A stretch of DNA of 35,663 nt, taken from the NCBI GenBank assembly GCA_021802085.1, contig JAKAAZ010000002.1, positions 1-35,663 on the forward strand, given 5' to 3'. The stretch is from Acidobacteriota bacterium. GTDB taxonomy: Bacteria > Acidobacteriota > Terriglobia > Terriglobales > Acidobacteriaceae. The number at the start of each line of letters is the position of its first letter. Position 1 is the first letter of the stretch. Under the pieces are notes generated by a model. It was not told the DNA's origin, ran no database searches, and saw only the letters and a program-made list of their open reading frames with translations. Shown here piece after piece: positions 23,041 to 32,101 of the stretch. The translations under genes were made by a program, and so were the position numbers.

Positions 23041-24309
23041 ATGGATGATCCAAGAAATAGTAAGTCCATAGACGGACCGCTTCACAAACCCGAAACAGTT
23101 TCCGATGTTGGCGTGCCTCAGAGGGTTCTTGACGATTTGGCGCTGAAGGCTCTCCATTTGTTCGGTCCACTCTCGCTTCTTGAGCTGTCCATGCACATGC
23201 GGCTAAGCCTGAGCATTGTCGAGGAACTGTTTGTCCGAATGAGGGCCCAACATCTCTGCGAAGTTACCGGCATGTCCCATAATGTTTCGGATATAGCGAT
23301 CACGTCCCAGGGCAGATCCCGGGCATTGGAGTTGTTGTCCCAATGCCAATATGCGGGCGCTACGCCGGTGTCTCTCGAAAGCTATGTGAAGCAGGTCCAT
23401 CTGCAGAGCGCTCGCGACATCGAAGTGCATCAGCCCGATGTCGAACGAGCCTTTGCTCATCTTGTGCTGGACAGCAGAATACTGTCGCAGCTCGGAACAG
23501 GACTGAATTCGGGCACCTCAATTTTCCTCTACGGACCGACTGGAGTCGGAAAGACCGTGATCGCGGAAACTTTGTCGCGCGTGGTTGCCGAGGACAAGGT
23601 GTGGATACCGTATGCGGTGGAAGTCGATGGCCAAGTCATCACCGTCTACGATCCCGTGGTCCACAAGGCCGTCGCTGAACCTGTGACTTGGGAGAGCGAC
23701 TGGCGCTGGGTGCTTTGCGACCGTCCCGCGGTCCTCGTCGGCGGCGAGCTGACGGGCGAGATGCTGAACCTGCAATTCAATCCGATCACGAAATTCTATG
23801 TCGGCCCGGTACAAATGAAAGCCAACAATGGGGTCCTAATCATTGACGATTTCGGACGGCAGCGGCTGCAACCGGAAGCGCTCCTGAACCGCTGGATCGT
23901 TCCACTTGATCGCAGGACCGACTTTCTCAACCTGGCAGGTGGGAAAACAATTGAAATCCCATTTGAGATATTGGTGGTGTTTGCAACCAACTTGGACCCT
24001 TCTCAGTTACTGGATGAGGCCTTCTTGCGGAGAATCCACACGAAGATCAAAATCGGCGAGGTTTCCGACGGCCAGTTTCAGGAGATTTTTCGCCGGGTCG
24101 CCAGCGAGCATGCACTTGAATACGATGTGGAGGTCCTCCAAGGCTTGGTCGATGTGATCCGCAGCCACTCAGACTTGTTGCGGCCATGTTATGCGAGAGA
24201 CCTGGTGAATCAGATCCGTTGGGTCGCCAGATACGAAGGCAGAAAACCGTATATCAACCGCGCGGCTGTAATGCGCGCGGCTGAAGCTTATTTTCTGCCC
24301 GCTTCCTGA
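23041..24309 (+). CDS. Winged-helix/AAA ATPase of unknown function
   Basis: A 422-residue protein. Residues about 30-100 look like a winged-helix domain (LALKALHLFGPLSLLELSMHMRLSLSIVEELFVRMRAQHLCEV). A linker follows, then an AAA module with Walker A GPTGVGKT (165-172), Walker B VLIIDD (265-270), sensor-1 asparagine N317 (ATNLDP) and a paired arginine R330-R331 typical of a trans arginine finger. A helical lid domain completes it. An insertion between Walker A and B (about 185-260) contains GGELTGEMLNLQF and sets it apart from simple MoxR or RuvB proteins. I do not recognise a named function. It appears to be a single-gene unit; ATG 23041 follows GGAGG at about 9 nt. Confidence 0.82.
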   Translation: MDDPRNSKSIDGPLHKPETVSDVGVPQRVLDDLALKALHLFGPLSLLELSMHMRLSLSIVEELFVRMRAQHLCEVTGMSHNVSDIAITSQGRSRALELLSQCQYAGATPVSLESYVKQVHLQSARDIEVHQPDVERAFAHLVLDSRILSQLGTGLNSGTSIFLYGPTGVGKTVIAETLSRVVAEDKVWIPYAVEVDGQVITVYDPVVHKAVAEPVTWESDWRWVLCDRPAVLVGGELTGEMLNLQFNPITKFYVGPVQMKANNGVLIIDDFGRQRLQPEALLNRWIVPLDRRTDFLNLAGGKTIEIPFEILVVFATNLDPSQLLDEAFLRRIHTKIKIGEVSDGQFQEIFRRVASEHALEYDVEVLQGLVDVIRSHSDLLRPCYARDLVNQIRWVARYEGRKPYINRAAVMRAAEAYFLPAS

Positions 24310-24326
24310 AGATAGCTGCATAACGG

Positions 24327-25679
24327 CTATTTGCGATTTCGCTTGCGAATGCTTGCAATCTCTTCCATGCGCTGTTGCAGCATTTTTTCGCGGCCGCGAT
24401 CGGTCGGCTGATAATATTTGCGCCCAATCAATCCTGGCGGAAGGCAATCCATGTCGGAGACCGCGTCCGCCTCATCGTGGGCGTAGCGATAGCCTTTGCC
24501 ATAGTCGAGCGACTCCATCAGCCGCGTGGGCGCGTTGCGCAAATGCAACGGCACCGGCTCGGCTCGCGTCTGTTCCACGTCGCGCGTGACTGCACCGTAG
24601 GCCGTGTAGAGTGCATTGGACTTGGGCGCAAGCGCGAGATAGACAGCCGCCTGGGCCAGAGCCAGATCGCCTTCCGGGCTGCCGAGAAAATCCATCGAAT
24701 CGCGCGCGGACAACGCCAGGTTGAGTGCTTCCGGCGCGGCGAGGCCAATGTCCTCCGAGGCCATGCGCACCAACCGGCGCGCCAGATACATGGGGTCTTC
24801 GCCAGAGCGCAACATGCGCGCCAGCCAATAGAGTGCCGCATCCGGGTCGCTGTTGCGGATGGACTTATGCAGCGCGGAGATGAGGTTATAGTGTTCCTCG
24901 CCGCTCTTGTCGTAAAGCAGGGTTTTCTGCTGCACCGCGTCGGCAATCAGTGGACCGTCGAGCGAGGCTTGGCCCGCGCTCGCAGCCAGTCGGGTCGCGG
25001 CTTCCAGCACGTTGTAGGCCCGGCGCACATCGCCGTTCGAATATCCAGCGATTACGTTCAGCGCATCCTCTGGAGCGGTGATGCCGAAGCCGCCCAGCCC
25101 GCGTTCCGTGTCCGCAAGGGCACGATGCAGCAGTGCAACAATTTGCTCATCACTCAGCGCCTCCAGCACGTAGACGCGGCAGCGAGAGAGTAGCGCGGCA
25201 TTCAGCTCGAAGGAAGGATTCTCGGTCGTGGCTCCGATCAGCCGGATGGCCCCGCGCTCGACGTAGGGGAGAAAGGCATCCTGCTGGCTGCGGTTGAAGC
25301 GGTGAATCTCGTCGATAAATAAAATTGTTCGCATCCCGGCGGAAGCGGCCTGATCGGCTTCCGCCATCACCTGTTTGATCTCTTTGATCCCGCTGACGAC
25401 GGCGGAAAACTCGATGAATGTGGCCTGGGTGGTGTGGGCGACGATTTTCGCCAGAGTCGTTTTCCCCACGCCGGGCGGACCCCACAGGATCATCGACGTG
25501 GTGTCGTCTGTTTCCAACTGCAAACGCAGGGCTTTGCCGGGCGCGAGCAGATGCTCCTGGCCGACGAACTCGTCGAGTGTGCGGGGACGCATCCGCTCGG
25601 CCAGCGGGCGTTGTCGCAGATCGGCTGGTGTGTCTTTCGAATAAGCGGGATCACCCGGCAAAGCGTCAAAGAGGCTCAT
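24327..25679 (-). CDS. rarA: Replication-associated recombination protein A (RarA/MgsA)
   Basis: A 450-residue AAA ATPase of the RarA/MgsA/WRNIP1 family that acts at stalled replication forks. It has the family lead RPLAERMRPRTLDEFVGQEHLL, Walker A GPPGVGKT (67-74), Walker B FIDEIHRF (121-128), sensor-1 block GATTENPSFE and the LLSRCRVYVL arginine-finger region. The C-terminal tetramerisation part includes EEHYNLISALHKSIRNSDPDAALYWLARML, a hallmark of the family. The start at ATG 25679 overlaps the stop of the upstream methyltransferase gene as ATGA, indicating translational coupling. It converges on the wHTH-AAA gene with 17 nt between. Confidence 0.97.
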   Translation of the reverse strand: MSLFDALPGDPAYSKDTPADLRQRPLAERMRPRTLDEFVGQEHLLAPGKALRLQLETDDTTSMILWGPPGVGKTTLAKIVAHTTQATFIEFSAVVSGIKEIKQVMAEADQAASAGMRTILFIDEIHRFNRSQQDAFLPYVERGAIRLIGATTENPSFELNAALLSRCRVYVLEALSDEQIVALLHRALADTERGLGGFGITAPEDALNVIAGYSNGDVRRAYNVLEAATRLAASAGQASLDGPLIADAVQQKTLLYDKSGEEHYNLISALHKSIRNSDPDAALYWLARMLRSGEDPMYLARRLVRMASEDIGLAAPEALNLALSARDSMDFLGSPEGDLALAQAAVYLALAPKSNALYTAYGAVTRDVEQTRAEPVPLHLRNAPTRLMESLDYGKGYRYAHDEADAVSDMDCLPPGLIGRKYYQPTDRGREKMLQQRMEEIASIRKRNRK

Positions 25680-26503
25680 GGCTTGCCCTGGAAGGATTCC
25701 TGGCTACGCTGGCGCGATGCCTCGCAAAGCAAGATCGACGCGGCGATGGCGGCATTCAGAGATTCCACGTTTCCCGGACATGGAATGTGGACAGTTTCTT
25801 GGCAGAAGGACAGTATCTCTTCGAAAATTCCGGCGCCTTCATTGCCGATGACGAAGGCCGTCGGTCCCCGGAGATCTGCTTCGAAGATGGAAGTTCCAGC
25901 GTCGGCAACGCAGGCGTACAGGGGAATCTGTTTCTCTGACAGACGCCGCAGCAGCGCGGAGTCGTCCAAGGAAACGACGGGCAGACGAAAGCTGGAACCG
26001 GCAGACGCGCGCAGAGCTTTCTGGTTCCATGGACTGACGCTCCCCGGCGTTAGCAGCACTCCAGTCGCGGCGAATGCCTCCGCCGAGCGGATGATGGCGC
26101 CAACATTGCCCGGATCTTGCAGCCCTGCCAGAATGACGAGCCGGGGACGGTTTGCTTCCAGCAGCGATTCCAGAGTCCACCGCGGTAGCTCGACCAGAGC
26201 GGCGGCGCCTTGCGGAGACTCGGTAGCGCAGGCATGATCGAAGGCGCCGGCAGCTACGGGAAAAATCTGGGCACGTTCGAAGGAACGCCAGATGTTTTCA
26301 GCGACGCGGTCCTCACGCAGGAACAAAGTGACGAATCGAAGTCCGCTGCGCTGGGCTTCCTCGACCAGATGATCCCCTTCAATGGCGATCCATCGATCCG
26401 GGCCTAGAGACGGCCGCTGAAGACGCTGGCGCAGGTCCTTCAGCCTGGCATTCTGACGGCTGCGGATGATTTCAGGGGAAGCGGAGGCCACGAAATCCGG
26501 CAT
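25676..26503 (-). CDS. TrmH/SpoU-family RNA 2'-O-methyltransferase
   Basis: A 275-residue SPOUT methyltransferase. An N-terminal substrate-binding domain (IRSRQNARLKDLRQRLQRP, then RWIAIEGDHLVEEA) precedes the knotted catalytic domain. The three diagnostic motifs are present: LQDPGNVGAIIRSAEAF, FVIGNEGAGI and IPCPGNVESLNAAIAASILLCEA. These proteins methylate the ribose 2'-OH of rRNA or tRNA; the exact target is not predictable here. ATG 26503 is chosen because it begins at the N-terminal domain; the open frame to 26620 has no family support. It overlaps rarA by four bases and is divergent from the Sua5/YciO-like gene. Confidence 0.92.
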   Translation of the reverse strand: MPDFVASASPEIIRSRQNARLKDLRQRLQRPSLGPDRWIAIEGDHLVEEAQRSGLRFVTLFLREDRVAENIWRSFERAQIFPVAAGAFDHACATESPQGAAALVELPRWTLESLLEANRPRLVILAGLQDPGNVGAIIRSAEAFAATGVLLTPGSVSPWNQKALRASAGSSFRLPVVSLDDSALLRRLSEKQIPLYACVADAGTSIFEADLRGPTAFVIGNEGAGIFEEILSFCQETVHIPCPGNVESLNAAIAASILLCEASRQRSQESFQGKP

Positions 26504-26659
26504 ACCTGGCGATTTTACGCCCGGACTGACGCAACCCTTTCGTCGGCGATACGATTCCAGCCTTGCAGGCTTCGTCGAACAGGTATCATGGGTGCAAGCT
26601 TGAAAATACGTCGAAGCCAAAACTTTCGACCCAGAACTCGCTGCTTCGGAGAGACCAGT

Positions 26660-27301
26660 TTGTCAGCGGAAATACTGCGCGTACATCCGGATGAGCCCGA
26701 ACCGGAAAAGATCGAATATATAGTTCGCTGCCTGCAAAAGGGTAGTGTGGTCGGGATGCCGACGGACACGTTTTACGGACTGGCCGTGGATCCGGTCAAT
26801 CTGCACGCCGTCGAACTGATCTATGAAATCAAGATGCGGCTGCGGCACAAGCCGCTTTCTTTGTTGCTGGCCGATGTTGCACAGGCGTATGAGATCGCGC
26901 GGAGCCTGGATTCGCAATTCGACCGTCTGGCGGAACGCTTCTGGCCCGGACCGCTCACCGTGATCGTGCGGGCGGGGACCCGGTTGCCCTTGCGAGTTAC
27001 GGCCAACACGGGAAATGTTGCCCTGCGTGTGCCCGATGCGGCCATCCCGCGCGCGGTAGTGCGGATGTTGGGGCTCCCGGTGACGGCCACCTCCGCGAAT
27101 GCATTCGGCGCACCGGAGTGCACACACGCACTAGGAGTTCGAGATCAACTCGGCGATCGCCTCCCCCTGATCGTCGACGGCGGCCCGACGGCGCGAAGTC
27201 TTCCGACAACCATCGTCGATCTGTCCTCAGGACCGGGAACCTGGCAAATACTGCGTGAGGGTGCGATTCCGACGCACGAGATCGCTCTCGCGTTGCAATA
27301 G
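26660..27301 (+). CDS. Sua5/YciO/YrdC family protein (threonylcarbamoyl-AMP synthase-like)
   Basis: A 213-residue YrdC-fold protein. Family blocks are the HPDEPEPEKIEYIVRCLQKGSVVGMPTDTFYGLAVDP N terminus, the IKMRLRHKPLSLLLAD strand-loop, RFWPGPLTVIVRA, VALRVPD and TATSANAFG. YrdC/TsaC members make threonylcarbamoyl-AMP for the t6A tRNA modification; YciO members are close relatives whose main role is less clear. The HPDEP opening resembles YciO, so I leave the symbol blank. The start is TTG 26660 with GGAGAG upstream; it aligns with the family N terminus. ATG 26588 is in frame and would add 24 basic residues with no family support. Confidence 0.88.
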   Translation: MSAEILRVHPDEPEPEKIEYIVRCLQKGSVVGMPTDTFYGLAVDPVNLHAVELIYEIKMRLRHKPLSLLLADVAQAYEIARSLDSQFDRLAERFWPGPLTVIVRAGTRLPLRVTANTGNVALRVPDAAIPRAVVRMLGLPVTATSANAFGAPECTHALGVRDQLGDRLPLIVDGGPTARSLPTTIVDLSSGPGTWQILREGAIPTHEIALALQ

Positions 27302-27421
27302 AGCGAATTTCCTCTGGTGTGATCTGTCGAAGCGGAACGTGGTGCGGTTCTCTTTAGCGAGCCGCGCGAAGGTTGCCGACTTCGATACCGCCTATAAAAT
27401 TTCGACTCCAGCGGGGCAAAG

Positions 27422-28075
27422 ATGCGCGACATGCGAACCGGAAAACAATCCGGGACGGAAACGGATGGCCGAGGCAGAACGCGCGAAATTGTGCGCCGGA
27501 TTCTGCGCGGCATGGTCGCGGTTGCGCTACTGGTTGGCTGTGCCTGGTTCTGGTGGCTGTTTCTCCAGATTCGCCGGACTTCTTATCAAGACCAGTCTGC
27601 CCACGCCGATGCGATTGCGGTCTTCGGCGCCGCGGAATACAATGGGCGCGCTTCGCCAGTGCTGACCGCGCGACTGGAGCACGCACTGGATCTCTATCGG
27701 CGAGGACTGGCGCCGCTGCTCATTTCCCTGGGAGGCGGCGTTGACCCGCTATATAGCGAGGGTGCGGTGGGGCGGGATTTTTTTCTGATCCACGGTGTGC
27801 CGGATCGCAGCATCATTGCGGAAACCAGCAGCAGCGATACGGAAGAATCCGTGAACCGGCTGGCGGCGATTGCCCGGGAGAACCATCTGCGGACGATTTT
27901 GGTAGTGAGCGATGGGACACATCTGTTTCGGATCCAGCAGTTGTGCCAGGCCCAGGGCCTGCATGTTCTGCTTTCTCCGCGAGAGACAGGCAAATCGGTC
28001 AGCGGGCTGGAGATGGCCGAACGCTATGCGCACGAGATGGCCGGCTATACCTTGTGGCGTCTGCATCTGCATTGA
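27422..28075 (+). CDS. YdcF-like DUF218 family membrane protein
   Basis: A 217-residue protein with a basic N terminus, one transmembrane helix (about 30-48, MVAVALLVGCAWFWWLFLQI) and a DUF218/YdcF domain. The domain shows ADAIAVFGAAEYNGRASPVLTARLEHALDLYRRG, then PLLISLGGGVD, SSSDTEESVNRLAAI and ILVVSDGTHLFR, the normal order of conserved blocks. Family members have been linked to envelope or polysaccharide functions, but no activity can be assigned from sequence. The start at ATG 27422 is uncertain by three codons because of a second ATG. It follows the Sua5/YciO-like gene by 120 nt. Confidence 0.85.
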   Translation: MRDMRTGKQSGTETDGRGRTREIVRRILRGMVAVALLVGCAWFWWLFLQIRRTSYQDQSAHADAIAVFGAAEYNGRASPVLTARLEHALDLYRRGLAPLLISLGGGVDPLYSEGAVGRDFFLIHGVPDRSIIAETSSSDTEESVNRLAAIARENHLRTILVVSDGTHLFRIQQLCQAQGLHVLLSPRETGKSVSGLEMAERYAHEMAGYTLWRLHLH

Positions 28076-28227
28076 TAGTCGAGCGTTTGAGCCGCATTGC
28101 CGGTGTCCATGGCGCCAGCTTCGGTCGCGCCCACAGGAAATCCGCACTGCGTCCGCGAGAACAGCGGCGCTGATTTACAATCAGTGACAGCTTCAGTTGA
28201 CTGCTGGGAACTACGGGGTATTCAAGA

Positions 28228-29664
28228 GTGTTGTCAGTTTTTGGGCGTAGAAGCCCTTGGGGACTAGTGGCATCGGGTCTTCTATTTGCCTCCATCCTTG
28301 GCTGCGGAGATCTTTTCCGTCCTATCGTGACGAGCGTGCCTCCGGTAGAGCCCTCGGCCCAGCCGATCAAGTATGCGGTCGTCACAACATGTGGCAATAA
28401 CACCAATGCGTCCGCGATTACCATCGATCAGGTCTGCGCCAACAGCACCGTGCCGGGACTGGCTTCCGTAGTGGACTTTGCCGGTGACACGCTGACGGTG
28501 CGGTTAAATCTAGGCAACGGACCGCGTTGGGCCGTAATCGCGCCCAACAGCTTCGGCAATGCAGGCTATGTCTACACTACCAACGCGGATGGAACCATCA
28601 GCTCGTTTTATATAACGACGCAGGTCGAGACCAACAACGTATTTACCAGCACATTGTTGAAAGATGCGGCCCCAAACACGATGTTGTCGACCACCAAATA
28701 TCTGTATGTCTCGCAGCCGGGGCGGGATTCAATCGGCGTGATGCAATCATCCAATGGCCTGCAGGCGCCTGGAGTATTTCTCGAAATTCCCCTCATAGAC
28801 CCAAGAAATCCGGCTGCGGCGCAACATCCGGTCAATCTGGTAGGCAACCCGAACACACAGCGTATCTATGCCATCAGCTATGCCGCCAGCCAGAGAAACA
28901 GCGATGGAAGCTGTTCGGCATCCGGCCCCGGCGGCACTGCGACCGGCATTGAAACAGAGACTAACACTCCTTCATCCGCTCTGCCCCTGGGACTCTGTCC
29001 GATCTACGGCGTGATGAGTCTGGATGACCGGCGGACGTTCATCCTGAATCAAGGCAGCGGGACGGTCAGCGTGATCGACAGCGAGCAGAACCAAATCGAT
29101 ACGAACTCGAATCTGGCAAACGGGCAAACGGGTATACCCGCGGGTCAGATTCCAGTGGGACAGGACCCCGTCTGGGCTGATATCTATAACAATGGTGCCA
29201 TCCTGGCCGTTGTCAATGAGCAGCCAAATGCGGCGACAGGTACGCTCACGCTGATCAATATCAGCGTGGATTCGTTTGGCAACGACAGCCCCAACTTCGG
29301 GAAGATCATTGCCACTGTACCCGTGGGCAACGATCCGGACTCGGTCTCGATCCTGCAGGACGGTACACGGGCGTATGTTGCCAACCATGGGGATGGCACT
29401 GTCAGCGTGGTCAGCTTGACCAGCAACACGGTGACCAAGACCGTCTCCTTGCCGCAGGAGCCATGCACGGCGAGCAACCCGAATGTTCTTTGCACGATTC
29501 ATCCGATTTCCATCGCCGCAACCACCGGAACGCCGACAGGCAAGGTATACGTGGTCTCCCCGGACACCGATATTCTGACCATTATCGACACGGTTGACGA
29601 TACGATCGGCGCCAATTTACAGCTTACGGGAAATGGCATTCAGGTGCGCCTAACATCTCCTTAA
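28228..29664 (+). CDS. YncE-type beta-propeller lipoprotein
   Basis: A 478-residue exported protein with a signal peptide and a near-lipobox ASILGC (cysteine 26), suggesting a lipoprotein. The rest consists of repeated beta-propeller blades of the YVTN/NHL-like type, most clearly DPDSVSILQDGTRAYVANHGDGTVSVVSLTSNTVTKTVSLP, with similar strands before (RTFILNQGSGTVSVIDSEQNQ) and after (GKVYVVSPDTDILTIIDTVDD). It may bind ligands or proteins in the envelope; no enzyme motif is seen. The start is GTG 28228, with TTG 28231 adjacent and no strong ribosome binding site. tlyA starts 99 nt downstream. Confidence 0.85.
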   Translation: MLSVFGRRSPWGLVASGLLFASILGCGDLFRPIVTSVPPVEPSAQPIKYAVVTTCGNNTNASAITIDQVCANSTVPGLASVVDFAGDTLTVRLNLGNGPRWAVIAPNSFGNAGYVYTTNADGTISSFYITTQVETNNVFTSTLLKDAAPNTMLSTTKYLYVSQPGRDSIGVMQSSNGLQAPGVFLEIPLIDPRNPAAAQHPVNLVGNPNTQRIYAISYAASQRNSDGSCSASGPGGTATGIETETNTPSSALPLGLCPIYGVMSLDDRRTFILNQGSGTVSVIDSEQNQIDTNSNLANGQTGIPAGQIPVGQDPVWADIYNNGAILAVVNEQPNAATGTLTLINISVDSFGNDSPNFGKIIATVPVGNDPDSVSILQDGTRAYVANHGDGTVSVVSLTSNTVTKTVSLPQEPCTASNPNVLCTIHPISIAATTGTPTGKVYVVSPDTDILTIIDTVDDTIGANLQLTGNGIQVRLTSP

Positions 29665-29763
29665 CTCCTGAAATGCTGCAAGCTTGCGACAACCATCAAC
29701 AGTCGGCTTGACCAAGGGTCCGTTCGCACGCGAAATGTGATCAGACTCTGGAACGGGGCATGG

Positions 29764-30519
29764 ATGAAGCTTCGCCTGGACAAGCTACTGGTGAGCCGGG
29801 GGGTTGCGCCGACTCGCACGCGCGCACAGGAGCGCATCGCTACCGGCCAGATCGCGGTGGATGGCGCCATCGTCACCAAGGCCGGATTTCTCGTCGATCC
29901 TCACCAGGCAATTCAATCGCTCGGAGAAGATTTTGGGTATGTAAGCCGCGGAGGGATCAAGCTGGCTGCCGCACTGGATGCCTGGGGGATTGAGGTCGCC
30001 GGAAGTATTTGCATGGATGTCGGCATTTCCACGGGAGGATTCAGCGACTGCATGCTGCAGCGGGGAGCGGCGTACATCGTCGGCATCGACAGCGGCCACG
30101 GCCAGTTGGCGGAGAAACTTCGCTCGGACCCGCGCCTGCTGTTGCTGGAGGGCACCAATGCGCGCCATCTCACCACGGAGATGCTGCCGAGGGGGATTCG
30201 CTTTTTCGCCGTCGACGTTTCTTTTATTGCCGCTTCGCTGGTGCTGCCGGCGGTGATTGCCGCAGCTTTTCCTGCGCGGGAGACAACATCGGACGGTTCC
30301 AGACGCGAAGCGGTGGTTTTGGCCAAGCCGCAGTTTGAAGCAGGCAGGGAATTCGCCGGCAAACATGGGATTGTGCGCAGCACCGCTGCGCATCAGCGCG
30401 CCATCGACAGAGTGCAGCAGACACTGGACGCTCAGGGTGCGGTGGAGACCAAAGTGATGGACTCGCCCATACCCGGCGGGGATGGAAACCGTGAGTTTTT
30501 GGTATACGCTCGGTTTTGA
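29764..30519 (+). CDS. tlyA: TlyA family rRNA 2'-O-methyltransferase
   Basis: A 251-residue TlyA-type protein. It has an N-terminal S4 RNA-binding domain (about 1-60, KLRLDKLLVSRGVAPTRTRAQERIATGQIAVDG). An FtsJ-like methyltransferase domain follows with SRGGIKL (catalytic lysine region), the SAM loop CMDVGISTGGFSDC, AVDVSFIA and VLAKPQFEAGRE. TlyA proteins 2'-O-methylate cytidines in 16S and 23S rRNA, and some members are called haemolysins on old evidence. ATG 29764 starts exactly at the S4 domain; GTG 29737 in frame adds nine residues. The nadK start follows its stop by 9 nt, with the ribosome binding site overlapping the tlyA stop codon. Confidence 0.92.
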   Translation: MKLRLDKLLVSRGVAPTRTRAQERIATGQIAVDGAIVTKAGFLVDPHQAIQSLGEDFGYVSRGGIKLAAALDAWGIEVAGSICMDVGISTGGFSDCMLQRGAAYIVGIDSGHGQLAEKLRSDPRLLLLEGTNARHLTTEMLPRGIRFFAVDVSFIAASLVLPAVIAAAFPARETTSDGSRREAVVLAKPQFEAGREFAGKHGIVRSTAAHQRAIDRVQQTLDAQGAVETKVMDSPIPGGDGNREFLVYARF

Positions 30520-30528
30520 GGAGAACCC

Positions 30529-31386
30529 ATGCGATCGATCGCAATCATTTCCAAACCGCAAAAACCGGAGTTGGCAACGATTCTGCCGGAACTAGCGGTC
30601 TGGTTGAAACAGCATGGCTATATACCCATTCTGGACCCAATCAGCGCTGGATACACGGGGTCCGCGGAGGTGTTGCCGCGACACTTGATGCATGAGCGCG
30701 AGCCGGAACTGGTGATCGTATTGGGAGGGGATGGCACCTTGCTGGCGGCGGCAAGGGCATTCGCGCGCACCGGGACGCCCATTCTCAGCGTCAATCTTGG
30801 CTCGCTAGGATTTCTGGCCGAAGTGCCCCTGTCCGAGCTCTTCACAACATTGGAATCCTGGCGCGAGAATGGTTGCGCCATCGATGAACGCGCCATGCTG
30901 CATGCCGAGGTCCGGCGCGGAGGCCTTGTCCACCACGAATTCGAAGCCTTGAACGACGTTGTCATCACCAAAGGAACCATCGCACGCATGGTCAGCATCC
31001 TGGTGAAGGCTGGCGAGCAGACGGTCGCCCAGTTCAGCGCGGACGGCGTGATTGTGGCAACGCCAACCGGTTCGACGGCGTACAACCTGGCCGCCAACGG
31101 TCCCATTCTTGCGCCCGATATCGACGGGATGATCATTACCGCTGTATGCCCGCACCATCTGACGGTGCGGCCGCTGGTGGTGCGCGGGGATGCGAAGCTC
31201 ACGCTGAGTATCGAAGGAATTCCGGAGCAGATTTATCTGACCGTCGACGGTCAGGAGGCAATCGAATTGAAGCTGGGCGACGAACTGCATTGTTGCCGGT
31301 CTCGCTATACCCTTCGCCTGATCCGCAGGAGCGGAAACAGCTTTTTCGACGTGCTGCGCGCCAAGCTGAAGTGGGGCGAGCGATAA
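30529..31386 (+). CDS. nadK: NAD kinase
   Basis: A 285-residue NAD(+)/polyphosphate kinase that makes NADP. The nucleotide-binding GGDGT motif is at 66-70, with the NLGSLGFL block after it and the substrate N142-D143 pair in EALNDVVITKG. SADGVIVATPTGSTAYNLAANGPI and the TVRPLVV region complete the family pattern. It is full length. The ribosome binding site GAGGAG overlaps the tlyA stop codon and sits 6 nt from ATG 30529, so the two are very likely cotranslated. tlyA-nadK is a common pairing in bacteria. It converges on the proline-rich lipoprotein gene. Confidence 0.97.
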   Translation: MRSIAIISKPQKPELATILPELAVWLKQHGYIPILDPISAGYTGSAEVLPRHLMHEREPELVIVLGGDGTLLAAARAFARTGTPILSVNLGSLGFLAEVPLSELFTTLESWRENGCAIDERAMLHAEVRRGGLVHHEFEALNDVVITKGTIARMVSILVKAGEQTVAQFSADGVIVATPTGSTAYNLAANGPILAPDIDGMIITAVCPHHLTVRPLVVRGDAKLTLSIEGIPEQIYLTVDGQEAIELKLGDELHCCRSRYTLRLIRRSGNSFFDVLRAKLKWGER

Positions 31387-31421
31387 CGAATCTGTGGCGC
31401 ACTGGATAGGTTTCTACCAGG

Positions 31422-32030
31422 TCATTTGGACAACTCGTCGAGCAGGATTCTCGCCTTATTCGCCAGCGTCTGAGCTCCGACCAAGTCATTCATATTCAAG
31501 GCTTGCTTGGCTTGCGCCAGAAACGAGCCAACCTGCGAGACGGTGTCCTTATGCGCGGCCTGCTGTTGAGGCGAAAGATCTTTCAGAAGGCGTTCCGTGG
31601 ATTCGATGAGGCGTTGAGTCTGCACAGTTTGGTCGGGATTGGTTGTCGAGTCATCCGCCGATAGCTTGCCCACAAGGGTACTACTGCCAGACTCAGCCGG
31701 TGGCGCGCTAGCTTCCGTTCCAGGAGAAGAGGGCCGCGATTCAGTTGCCGCAGGCTCACCTTCCGGTTTATGCATGGCGGTGCGCCGACGGCGCGCCCGG
31801 GCTTTCTTTTTGGGCGCTTCGGCGGGAGCGAGCGGCGGCAGGGAAGGCTGCTGCGGCTCGCTCGTGGCCAGTTGCACCGTCTGCAGATCCAAGGGGGGGA
31901 TGGGTGGCAGAGTACTGATAATGGGAGCCTGGGCTTGCGGAGGCGGCAATACTGGCTCAGGCCTGCGATGGCAGCCGGAGATCGTGAACGCTAGCAGAAA
32001 AAAGACAAAAGATAGGCGCCAGTACCGCAT
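31422..32030 (-). CDS. Proline-rich lipoprotein, function unknown
   Basis: A 202-residue lipoprotein. The signal peptide ends in a good lipobox ISGC with cysteine 20. A proline-rich stretch (about 24-72) and a basic patch KKKARARRRRTAMHK follow, then a Ser/Ala/Glu-rich linker and a C-terminal helical region (TQRLIESTERLLKDLSPQQQAAHKDTVSQVGSFLAQAKQALNMNDLVGAQTLANKARILLDEL) that may form a helical hairpin. Start ATG 32030 has AGGGG upstream. It lies 71 nt downstream of the histidine kinase in the same direction, so it may belong to that signalling unit. No known domain was recognised. Confidence 0.82.
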   Translation of the reverse strand: MRYWRLSFVFFLLAFTISGCHRRPEPVLPPPQAQAPIISTLPPIPPLDLQTVQLATSEPQQPSLPPLAPAEAPKKKARARRRRTAMHKPEGEPAATESRPSSPGTEASAPPAESGSSTLVGKLSADDSTTNPDQTVQTQRLIESTERLLKDLSPQQQAAHKDTVSQVGSFLAQAKQALNMNDLVGAQTLANKARILLDELSK

Positions 32031-32101
32031 TCTTCCCCTGCATTCCTTTGACGCGTATAGCCCGGTCCGTACTTGTACCGGCTGAGGAACATCCAGCGAA
32101 T

